From the NCBI RefSeq assembly GCF_014649875.1, contig NZ_BMTW01000001.1, forward strand, positions 744,001 through 808,000: a stretch of 64,000 nt of DNA, read 5' to 3'. Position numbers and translations under genes: made by a program. The DNA is from Streptomyces rubiginosohelvolus. GTDB taxonomy: Bacteria; Actinomycetota; Actinomycetes; Streptomycetales; Streptomycetaceae. A model generated the notes under the pieces. It was not told the origin of the DNA. It ran no database searches and saw nothing but the letters and a program-made list of their open reading frames with translations. Positions 57,817 to 64,000 of the stretch are shown piece after piece. Position 1 is the first letter of the stretch, and each line of letters opens with the position of its first letter.

Positions 57817-59280
57817 GTGACAGCCGCCAGGTCGCACGACGGCCCCGGCCCGCTCCGCAGGGCGGGACGGGCGACGGGCCGTGCCCTGCGCGCCCCGTTC
57901 ACCGGCACGGCACGCTCCATCCGCAAGGCGACGCACGCCCACGGCGCGGGGGAATCCGGCCTCGGGAAACTGATCGAGCTGCACGCCGTGAACGGCGCGG
58001 GCGACGTCATGATCACCGTCGCCCTCGCCTCCACCGTCTTCTTCTCCGTGCCGACCGACGAGGCGCGCGGGCGCGTCGCCCTCTACCTCGCCATCACCAT
58101 GGCCCCCTTCACCCTGCTCGCCCCGGTGATCGGCCCGCTGCTGGACCGCCTGCCGCACGGCCGCCGCGCCGCGATGGCGGGCGCGATGCTGGCCCGTGCG
58201 CTGCTGGCGATCACCATGTCGGGCGCGGTCGCCACCGGGGGTCTTGAGCTGTATCCGGCCGCGCTGGGCGTCCTGGTCTCGTCGAAGGCGTACGGCGTGG
58301 TGCGCAGCGCGGTCGTGCCGCGCCTCCTGCCACCGAATTTCTCCCTGGTGAAGGCCAATTCCCGGGTCACCCTGGCCGGGCTGCTGGCCACCGGGATCGC
58401 GGCCCCGATCGGGGCCGGCCTCCAGATGATCGGCTCCGCCTGGCCGCTCTACGGCGCGTGCGCGATCTTCGTCGCGGGGACCTTCCTCGCCTTCACCCTG
58501 CCGCACAAGGTCGACTCCGCGAAGGGCGAGCGCCGGGCGCGGCTGATCGTCCCGCACGAGGGCGGCATCCCCTCCCGGCCCGCCCCCGGCAAGGCGTCGG
58601 GGCGGACCGGCAGCCCTCGGGCCGGGCTGCGCAGGGGCGGCGGCAAGGCGGGCAACGGGGAGAAACCGGCCAAGGAGCGGCCGCCGGGCCTGCGGTCCGT
58701 CGGCGGGTCCGTCCTGCACGGCCTCCAGGCCAACGCCGCGCACCGCGCCCTCTCCGGCTTCCTCATCTTCTTCCTGGCGTTCCTGCTGCGCGAGCACCCG
58801 CTGGCGGGGCAGAGCGCGGCGGTCTCGCTCGGCATCGTCGGCGTGGCGGCCGGGGTCGGCAACGCCTGCGGTACGGCGGTGGGCTCCTGGCTCCGGGCAC
58901 GCGGACCCGAGGTGATCGTCGCGACGGTGCTGGGGCTCGCGCTGAGCGTGGCGATCCTCGCCGCGGTGTTCTTCTCGACCGCGCTGGTGGCGGCCCTCGG
59001 CGCGGTCGCGGGCTTCACCCAGGCCCTGTCCAAGCTGTCGCTCGACGCGATGATCCAGCGGGACGTGCCCGAGGAGGTCCGCACCTCCGCGTTCGCCCGG
59101 TCCGAGACGTTGCTCCAGATGGCCTGGGTGGTCGGCGGCGGTATCGGCATCGCCCTGCCGCTCAACGCGGTGCTCGGCATGTCGGTCGCCGCGGGCATCC
59201 TCGCGCTCGGGGCGGCCGCCTCCGTACGGGGCCTCCTGGGGGCCGCGCGGCGCGGCACGCCGCACCCCCGCGTGGCGTGA
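57817..59280 (+). CDS. MFS transporter of the menaquinone operon
   Basis: 487 aa with about 10-12 transmembrane helices and a soluble N-terminus with an RKATHAHGAGESGLGKLIEL stretch. TVFFSVPTDEARGRVALYLA, PVIGPLLDRLPHGRRAAMAG and the LDAMIQRDVPEEVRTSAFAR segment are typical of an MFS subgroup found beside DUF2771 genes. A 60-residue Gly/Arg/Ala-rich loop between two halves contains KASGRTGSPRAGLRRGG. It lies 27 bases before the DUF2771 lipoprotein gene and probably shares its transcript. The GTG at 57817 is the chosen start; upstream in-frame codons are also open. Confidence 0.82.
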   Translation: MTAARSHDGPGPLRRAGRATGRALRAPFTGTARSIRKATHAHGAGESGLGKLIELHAVNGAGDVMITVALASTVFFSVPTDEARGRVALYLAITMAPFTLLAPVIGPLLDRLPHGRRAAMAGAMLARALLAITMSGAVATGGLELYPAALGVLVSSKAYGVVRSAVVPRLLPPNFSLVKANSRVTLAGLLATGIAAPIGAGLQMIGSAWPLYGACAIFVAGTFLAFTLPHKVDSAKGERRARLIVPHEGGIPSRPAPGKASGRTGSPRAGLRRGGGKAGNGEKPAKERPPGLRSVGGSVLHGLQANAAHRALSGFLIFFLAFLLREHPLAGQSAAVSLGIVGVAAGVGNACGTAVGSWLRARGPEVIVATVLGLALSVAILAAVFFSTALVAALGAVAGFTQALSKLSLDAMIQRDVPEEVRTSAFARSETLLQMAWVVGGGIGIALPLNAVLGMSVAAGILALGAAASVRGLLGAARRGTPHPRVA

Positions 59281-59307
59281 GCGGAGGCGACCGATAGCCT
59301 TCGGCCC

Positions 59308-59793
59308 ATGACCGTTGCGTTCTTCTCCGGTAAGGGCCGTCGAATCGGCGTCGCTCTTGGTGCCGTGTCCGCGGGACTCCTTGTCCTGTCCGCCTGCGAC
59401 AAGCCGACGCCGCTCGCGACCGTGACGGTCGGCAGCGACTCGGTGAACACCGAGGCCGCCTGCTACAACGACGGCGAAGCGATCAAGGAATCGCTGATCC
59501 AGGGCTGCCTGAACAAGAAGACGGGCAAGGTCGTCAAGATCTCCATGGACGACAAGGTCCGCTTCGGCGTCGACCCCGAGATCGCCGAGAACGGCTGGAC
59601 GCTCTTCATCAACGGCCAGCAGGCCGAGCAGGAGCCGTACAAGAACACGTACCGGACGATCCCCGGCAACGCGTTCCTCGCCAGCCAGACGGGCCAGACC
59701 GCCGAGGAGACGAACGTCTCCATCGTGGAGACCAAGGGCAAGAAGCTCACGGGCGTCTGGCAGTTCCGGTTCGAGAACAAGGACAAGGGCTGA
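59308..59793 (+). CDS. DUF2771 lipoprotein
   Basis: 161 aa. The N-terminus has a lipoprotein signal (GRRIGVALGAVSAGLLVLSA then Cys32 in SACDKP). The mature part has the DUF2771 pattern TVTVGSDSVNTEAACYND, GKVVKISMDDKVRFGVDPEI, NGWTLFINGQQAEQEPYKNT and ETNVSIVETKGKKLTGVWQF. It is anchored on the outer face of the membrane. The role is unknown, but the gene lies between an MFS transporter and the mqn genes, as in related genomes. Confidence 0.9.
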   Translation: MTVAFFSGKGRRIGVALGAVSAGLLVLSACDKPTPLATVTVGSDSVNTEAACYNDGEAIKESLIQGCLNKKTGKVVKISMDDKVRFGVDPEIAENGWTLFINGQQAEQEPYKNTYRTIPGNAFLASQTGQTAEETNVSIVETKGKKLTGVWQFRFENKDKG

Positions 59794-59878
59794 CCCGGAC
59801 ACCCCGGGATCACCTCTTCTCCCTGCTCTCCCGCTCCGATCCCCCTGCTCCCCGTCCTCGACCGTGAGGCTGGCATCC

Positions 59879-60592
59879 GTGCGTGTGCTCGTCGTGACCG
59901 CTGTCCCGGTGGAACGGGACGCGGTCACGCGTGCGTTCGGGGGCGCTGAGGAGCGCGTGGCGCTGCCGGGCGCCGAGCTGCACCGCCGCGGCGCGTTCGA
60001 CGTGCTGGCGGGCGGTGCGGGCCCGGCCGCCGCCGCGGCGGCCACCGCGTTCGCCCTGGCGTCCGGGGCATCGGCGTCCGCTCCGTACGGACTCGTCGTC
60101 TCGGCCGGGATCGGCGGGGCGTTCACCCCCGTGACCCCGCTCGGCTCGCTGGTCGTGGCGGACGGCATCGTCGCCGCCGACCTGGGCGCGGAGACCGCCG
60201 ACGGCTTCCTGCCGGTGACCGCGCTCGGCTTCGGCCGGGACCGCTTCACCCCGCCGCCCGCGCTGGTACGGAAGGTCGCGGCCGCCACCGGCGCGGCCGC
60301 CGGCCCCGTGCTCACCGTCTCCACCGTGACCGGCAGCGCCGAACGCGCCGGCGCCCTGCTCGCCGCGCACCCGGGGGCGCTGGCCGAGGCGATGGAGGGC
60401 TTCGGGGTCGCGGAGGCCGCCGCCCGGGCCGACGTGCCCGTACTGGAGGTGCGGGCCGTCTCGAACGCCGTCGGCCCCCGCGACCGGGACGCCTGGCGCA
60501 TCGGAGACGCGCTGGCCGCGCTCACGGACGCTTTCGGGAAGGCGGCGCCCGTACTGCAAGGCTGGAACAGCCACGAGGACCTGGAAGGTTGA
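59879..60592 (+). CDS. mqnB: futalosine hydrolase
   Basis: 237 aa. The nucleoside phosphorylase/hydrolase pattern is clear: VLVVTAVPVERDAVTRAFGG, VLAGGAGPAAAAAATAFALA, LVVSAGIGGAFTP and AMEGFGVAEAAARADVPVLE with VRAVSNAVGPRDRDAWRI. Futalosine hydrolase removes hypoxanthine from futalosine to yield dehypoxanthine futalosine for menaquinone synthesis. The GTG at 59879 has GAGG nine bases upstream; a GTG at 59864 lacks a ribosome-binding site. It is seven bases before mqnD. Confidence 0.93.
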   Translation: MRVLVVTAVPVERDAVTRAFGGAEERVALPGAELHRRGAFDVLAGGAGPAAAAAATAFALASGASASAPYGLVVSAGIGGAFTPVTPLGSLVVADGIVAADLGAETADGFLPVTALGFGRDRFTPPPALVRKVAAATGAAAGPVLTVSTVTGSAERAGALLAAHPGALAEAMEGFGVAEAAARADVPVLEVRAVSNAVGPRDRDAWRIGDALAALTDAFGKAAPVLQGWNSHEDLEG

Positions 60593-60599
60593 AACCGGC

Positions 60600-61484
60600 A
60601 TGACGACCGACACCGACACCACAGCCGGCGGCAGCCCGTCCGGGAACGCGATCCGGATCGCCTACTCGCCCTGCCCCAACGACACCTTCGTCTTCGACGC
60701 CTGGGCGCACGGCCGGGTCCCCGGCGCGCCCGCGCTGGACGTGACCTTCGCGGACATCGACGTCACCAACGGCATGGCCGAACGCGGTGAGCTGGACGTC
60801 CTGAAGGTGTCGTACGCGGTCCTGCCCTGGGTCCTGGACGAGTACGCGCTGCTGCCGTGCGGCGGGGCGCTGGGCCGGGGCTGCGGTCCCCTGGTCCTCG
60901 GCAAGGAGCTGGGCCTCGACCTGACCGGCCGGACCGTCGCCGTGCCGAGCGAGCGCTCGACGGCGTACCTGCTGTTCCGGCTCTGGGCGGCGGAGATGGT
61001 CCCGGGCGGCGTCGGCGAGGTCGTCGTGATGCCGTTCGACGAGATCATGCCCGCCGTACGGGACGGCAAGGTGGACGCGGGACTGGTCATCCACGAGGCC
61101 CGCTTCACGTACCGGAACTTCGGGCTCCACAACCTGGCCGACATGGGGCGCCACTGGGAGGACACCACCGGCCTCCCGATCCCGCTCGGCGCGATCATCG
61201 CCAAGCGTTCCCTGGGCGAGGAGACCCTGCGCCGCCTGGCCGACGCCGCCCGCAGCTCGGTCCGCCTCGCCTGGGACCACCCGGAGGTCTCCCGGCCGTA
61301 CGTCCTGGAGCACGCCCAGGAGATGGACCCGGCCGTCGCGGACCAGCACATCGGGCTGTACGTCAACGAGTTCACCGCCGACCTCGGCGAGGACGGCTAC
61401 GCGGCGGTCCGCGGCCTGCTCACCCGCGCGGCGGCGGAGGGGCTGGTTCCGCCACTGGGGCCGGACGCGCTGGCGTTTCCCTGA
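60600..61484 (+). CDS. mqnD: 1,4-dihydroxy-6-naphthoate synthase
   Basis: 294 aa. The family pattern RIAYSPCPNDTFVFDAWAHG, FADIDVTNGMAERGELDVLK, SYAVLPWVLDEYALLPCGGA and the C-terminal IHEARFTYRNFGLHNLADMG matches MqnD, with a periplasmic-binding-protein fold. It makes 1,4-dihydroxy-6-naphthoate from cyclic dehypoxanthine futalosine in the futalosine menaquinone route. It is translated with mqnB and probably with the gene at 61540. mqnA and mqnC are not in the window. Confidence 0.95.
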   Translation: MTTDTDTTAGGSPSGNAIRIAYSPCPNDTFVFDAWAHGRVPGAPALDVTFADIDVTNGMAERGELDVLKVSYAVLPWVLDEYALLPCGGALGRGCGPLVLGKELGLDLTGRTVAVPSERSTAYLLFRLWAAEMVPGGVGEVVVMPFDEIMPAVRDGKVDAGLVIHEARFTYRNFGLHNLADMGRHWEDTTGLPIPLGAIIAKRSLGEETLRRLADAARSSVRLAWDHPEVSRPYVLEHAQEMDPAVADQHIGLYVNEFTADLGEDGYAAVRGLLTRAAAEGLVPPLGPDALAFP

Positions 61485-61539
61485 GCGACCGGGCGGTGAG
61501 CGGCGAGCAGCGAGCGGCGGACAACCGGAGGATTTTCCT

Positions 61540-62151
61540 GTGCACACCGCGATCGGCCCGTTCACCCTGGAGTTCTGGAAGGAAGGCCGCACCCACGAGC
61601 GGCGCTCCGGCCTCCGGGGCACGGTGCCGGGGTTCGGCGAGGTCGTCCTCACCGCCCCGCTGCCCCTCAAGCACACCCCGGGCAGCGTGGTCTCCGAGGT
61701 GCGCGGCCCCTCGATACCCACAGCGGTGTTCGAGACCCGGGGCATCCACACCGAGGCCACCGATCTGCCGACGCTCAACGGTTCGACGCTCCGCGTCGGC
61801 GACGCCATGGTCCACCTGCGGCGCAACCGCTTCGGCCTGACGCTCCGGGCCCGTGCTCTGCACTTCCGGTACGGCGGCGACCACTACCGGCTGCGGGCGG
61901 TGAGCCGGAAGCGGTTCGTCCTGACCCGCCGGGCCGACGACGAGGACCCCGGGGTCGCGCTCACGGCGAAGCAGTCGGGGCTCGGCGGCGGCAGGAAGCT
62001 GGTAGTGCGGACGACGGGCCGGGCCGTGGCCGCGGACATCGCGCTCGTCGCGCTCTTCGCCGGGGTCGACCGCGCGCCGCTGACCCGGGGCGGCGCGGTG
62101 CGCGCGGCCCTGGGCCGGTCGGCCCGGCTCCTCGCGGAGAGCCAGGCCTGA
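61540..62151 (+). CDS. conserved hypothetical protein of the mqn operon
   Basis: 203 aa from a GTG at 61540, with GGAGG upstream (CCGGAGGATTTTCCT). The sequence FTLEFWKEGRTHERRSGLRG, ETRGIHTEATDLPTLNGSTL and AMVHLRRNRFGLTLRARALH, FRYGGDHYRLRAVSRKRFVL suggests a soluble mixed-fold protein of no family I recognise. It follows mqnD by 55 bases. No membrane segment or signal peptide is visible. Confidence 0.75.
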   Translation: MHTAIGPFTLEFWKEGRTHERRSGLRGTVPGFGEVVLTAPLPLKHTPGSVVSEVRGPSIPTAVFETRGIHTEATDLPTLNGSTLRVGDAMVHLRRNRFGLTLRARALHFRYGGDHYRLRAVSRKRFVLTRRADDEDPGVALTAKQSGLGGGRKLVVRTTGRAVAADIALVALFAGVDRAPLTRGGAVRAALGRSARLLAESQA

Positions 62152-62166
62152 CCGGTACGGCAGGGC

Positions 62167-62550
62167 CTACACGTCGAGCTGGTCGGCGACCGCCCTCAGC
62201 AGGCCCGCGATCTTCGCGCCCGCCGCCTTGTCGGGGTAGCGGCCCCGCTCCAGCTGCGGCGTGATGTTCTCCAGGACCGTCGTCAGGTCCTGCACGATCG
62301 ACGCCAGCTCGTCCGGCTTACGGCGCTGTGCGGCCGCGACGGACGGGGTGGGGTCGAGGACCACCACGGAAAGGGCCTGGTCGCCGCGCTGGCCCGCGAC
62401 CACGCCGAACTCCACGCGCTGGCCGGGCTTGAGTGCGTCGACTCCGGCAGGGAGTACCGACGAGTGGACGAAGACGTCGCCGCCGTCGTCGCGGGAGAGA
62501 AAGCCGAAGCCCTTCTCGCTGTTGAACCACTTGACCTTGCCGGTGGGCAC
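62167..62550 (-). CDS. cold-shock-domain protein with C-terminal extension
   Basis: 127 aa. The cold-shock domain (residues 1-66) has TGKVKWFNSEKGFGFLSRDD, DVFVHSSVL and ALKPGQRVEFGVVAGQRGDQ. It binds single-stranded RNA or DNA. A C-terminal extension of about 60 aa follows with DELASIVQDLTTVLENITPQ and AAGAKIAGLLRAVADQLDV helices; ordinary CspA proteins are about 67 aa. The GTG at 62550 has GAGGACAG upstream. It is convergent with the 61540 gene. Confidence 0.9.
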   Translation of the reverse strand: MPTGKVKWFNSEKGFGFLSRDDGGDVFVHSSVLPAGVDALKPGQRVEFGVVAGQRGDQALSVVVLDPTPSVAAAQRRKPDELASIVQDLTTVLENITPQLERGRYPDKAAGAKIAGLLRAVADQLDV

Positions 62551-62727
62551 GTCTGTCCTCGTCCTCGTACTCGTCGGTGTGCGGGAGAGCCGGAAAACGG
62601 CTCCGAAAAGCACCGGATAGCAATACAGCGGGTCACCGTGACCCGCCCGGTCCCAGGCTAATGGCCCTACGGCCGGTGACAAGACGTCGCCGGAGAGTTC
62701 CTCCGGGCTGGGAACTACCCTGGTCGC

Positions 62728-62964
62728 GTGAGTACTACTCCTTCAGGCGCAGGCGACCGGCTCGTTCAGGTCGGCGCGATCGTCTTTTTCGTCGGCGCAC
62801 TGGCCACACTGGTCACCGTCGCCCCCCTGTTCCTCGGTACGGACCCGTTCCCGCCGATCGCGTACGGCGTCTGCATGCTGATGGGCGTCGGGTTCCTGAT
62901 CGCCGGGGTGGGCGTGGTCCGCTCGGCGTGGGTGAACTCGCCGAAACGGGCCGCCAACTCGTAG
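62728..62964 (+). CDS. small two-helix membrane protein, unknown function
   Basis: 78 aa from a GTG at 62728. Two transmembrane helices (LVQVGAIVFFVGALATLVTV and YGVCMLMGVGFLIAGVGVVR) are separated by LFLGTDPFPPIA. It resembles many actinobacterial small membrane proteins without a named function. It is divergent from the cold-shock gene and convergent with the HAD phosphatase. Confidence 0.8.
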   Translation: MSTTPSGAGDRLVQVGAIVFFVGALATLVTVAPLFLGTDPFPPIAYGVCMLMGVGFLIAGVGVVRSAWVNSPKRAANS

Positions 62965-62977
62965 GGGCCGGGCTCCC

Positions 62978-63646
62978 CTAGGCCGCCCGTTCCTCGGCGA
63001 AGGCGGCCAGCCAGGCCGGGAAGCCCGTCAGGTCCTCCAGCACCACGTCCGCGCCCGCCGTCCGCAGCTCCGCCGCGTCGCACGGGCCCGTCGTCACCCC
63101 GAGCGACAGCGCTCCGGCCACCCGCGCCCCGCGCACGTCGCCGGTGTGGTCGCCGACGTACACCTGCGCGCCCTGCTCGCGCAGGGCCTCGCCCTTGGCC
63201 TCCGCCCACAGCGAGCCGATCACCGTGTCCGGCTCGATCCCGAGGTACGACAGGTGCAGCTTCGCGTGCGGCTCGTTCTTCGCCGTGACGACGATCGCGC
63301 GGCCGCCGAGTGCCCGCACCGCGGCCACCGACTCCCGCGCCCCGGCGAGCGCCGTGCTCGGGGCTATCGCGTGGTCGGGGTAGGCCGCCCGGTAGAGGCC
63401 GGCGGCGGCGGGCACCTCGGCCGCCGGGAACCAGTGCGCCAGCTCCGCCTCCAGCGGCGGCCCGAGGCGGCTCACCACCAGGTCGATGTCGATGGGCACC
63501 CCCGTCTCCGCTACCAGGACCCGGTAGGCGGCGGCGATGCCGGGGCGGGAGTCGATGAGCGTCATGTCGAGGTCGAAGCCGACCGTCAGAGGGTTGGGGA
63601 CGGGGTGGTGGACGGGGTGCTGAACCGTGGAAGCCATGCCCGCCAT
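62978..63646 (-). CDS. HAD-superfamily phosphatase
   Basis: 222 aa. The catalytic motif I is FDLDMTLIDSR (both Asp residues present), motif II VVTAKNE, and motif III GDHTGDVRGA. The cap domain with AGLYRAAYPDHAIA belongs to the phosphoglycolate phosphatase/beta-phosphoglucomutase-like group. It removes phosphate from a small molecule in the cytoplasm; the substrate is unknown. Two starts, ATG 63646 and ATG 63637, are possible. Confidence 0.9.
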   Translation of the reverse strand: MAGMASTVQHPVHHPVPNPLTVGFDLDMTLIDSRPGIAAAYRVLVAETGVPIDIDLVVSRLGPPLEAELAHWFPAAEVPAAAGLYRAAYPDHAIAPSTALAGARESVAAVRALGGRAIVVTAKNEPHAKLHLSYLGIEPDTVIGSLWAEAKGEALREQGAQVYVGDHTGDVRGARVAGALSLGVTTGPCDAAELRTAGADVVLEDLTGFPAWLAAFAEERAA

Positions 63647-63703
63647 TCTGCCGACCGGCCCCCTTCGGCGGCGAAATCGGGCCGCCTAGACTGAAGCGCG
63701 CGC

Positions 63704-63719
63704 TTAGCCAAGCCTTACC
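63704..63719. promoter_or_regulatory. possible iron-responsive operator near the FecCD permease
   Basis: TTAGCCAAGCCTTACC lies about 79 bases upstream of the permease ATG. It keeps several positions of the DtxR/IdeR-type iron box but matches the 19-bp palindromic consensus only weakly. Iron control is plausible because of the downstream gene, but the site is not convincing alone. Confidence 0.3.
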
Positions 63720-63797
63720 GGCCCGGCCCGGTCCGGTCCGTACCGCTCGCCCGCTCGCCCGCCTTCCGCGTCCGTCCCGATCTCCCGATGGGTTCCC

Positions 63798-64000
63798 ATG
63801 TCAGCGTCAGCGCCCGTGCGGGCCGCCGCGCCCCCCGGTGTGCCCCGCGCACCCCGTGCGCCCCGCCTCACCCGCCGCGCGACCGCGACGGCCGCGGCCT
63901 TCGCCGCCCTGCTGCTGGCCGTCCTGCTGAGCCTCGCCGTGGGCGCGCGCTCCATCCCGCCGGGCGAGGTGGTCGACGCCCTGCTGCACGGCGGGCACTC
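63798..64000 (+). CDS. FecCD-family iron-siderophore ABC permease (partial, N-terminus)
   Basis: Only the first 67 codons are in the window. The ATG at 63798 starts a Pro/Arg/Ala-rich cytoplasmic tail (MSASAPVRAAAPPGVPRAPR), then a first transmembrane helix AFAALLLAVLLSLAVGARSI followed by PPGEVVDALLHGG, which is the characteristic N-terminus of FecCD permeases. It would form the channel of an iron-siderophore importer with partners outside the window. The right edge cuts the gene. Confidence 0.8.
   Translation, partial: MSASAPVRAAAPPGVPRAPRAPRLTRRATATAAAFAALLLAVLLSLAVGARSIPPGEVVDALLHGGH

Noticed and set aside
63704..63719. A confident DmdR/IdeR iron box
   Set aside because: It matches the 19-bp consensus at only about 11 positions and lacks good symmetry, so it is listed only as a weak possibility.
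1..64000. tRNA, rRNA, CRISPR arrays, transposons or prophage
   Set aside because: No cloverleaf, rRNA-like sequence, regular repeat-spacer array, transposase, integrase or phage structural genes were seen.

Overview
The window is high-GC chromosomal DNA (mostly G or C in third codon positions, many GTG/TTG starts, short intergenic gaps) with the gene content of a Streptomyces or close relative: DUF5753-type XRE regulators with DUF397 partners, PF04672 methyltransferases, DUF5133, DUF2530, DUF2771 and DUF3027 proteins, and the futalosine menaquinone genes mqnB and mqnD. No tRNA, rRNA, CRISPR array, transposase or integrase was seen. Both edges cut genes: a methyltransferase on the left and a FecCD-type permease on the right.

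Layout. 1-12.9 kb is accessory metabolism and regulation: a YcaC-type hydrolase with a divergent MarR regulator and twin operators, a DrrAB-like ABC exporter with a divergent TetR and a large operator, small flavin/F420 enzymes, an SGNH hydrolase, a TetR facing a membrane protein, and a GH3 beta-glucosidase facing a TetR. 13-17 kb holds a CPBP protease, a PF04672 methyltransferase and a whiJ-like cassette (XRE + DUF397 + divergent small protein). 17-22.4 kb has a LysR/acetyltransferase pair, then a three-gene minus-strand operon that looks damaged in every member: a frameshifted small WXG100-like protein, a DUF1023 alpha/beta hydrolase lacking its catalytic segment, and a lipoprotein interrupted by an in-frame amber codon. 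22.7-28.5 kb has an APC permease, a second XRE/PF04672 pair and a PucR-like regulator with two C-terminal HTH units. 28.5-33.2 kb is a set of oxidoreductase/hydrolase genes with TetR and LysR regulators.

33.2-42 kb is membrane and signalling biology: a receptor-like Ser/Thr kinase with an extracytoplasmic solute-binding domain, a cupin, a proline iminopeptidase, CsbD, DUF5133, a degenerate RsbW-like protein, and a coupled run of a PAP2-diacylglycerol kinase fusion, a YihY-type membrane protein and a stand-alone PAP2 phosphatase. 42-52 kb has an aldo/keto reductase, ThpR, a MarR/MFS pair, an NCS2 purine permease and a CtpE-like P-type ATPase.

52-64 kb looks like conserved core: a secreted Ig-like protein, a 1069-aa HSP90/sacsin-type ATPase, DUF3027, an MFS/DUF2771/mqnB/mqnD operon for menaquinone synthesis, an extended cold-shock protein, a HAD phosphatase and the start of an iron-siderophore permease. 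Strong factor-independent hairpins separate several convergent gene pairs, and many regulators sit beside clear palindromic operators.

The best candidates for unusual biology are the decaying hydrolase/lipoprotein operon (20-22.4 kb), the kinase with the solute-binding sensor, the fused opposing lipid enzymes, and the palindromic regulatory sites listed below. All family assignments rest on motif recognition, not on a database search.
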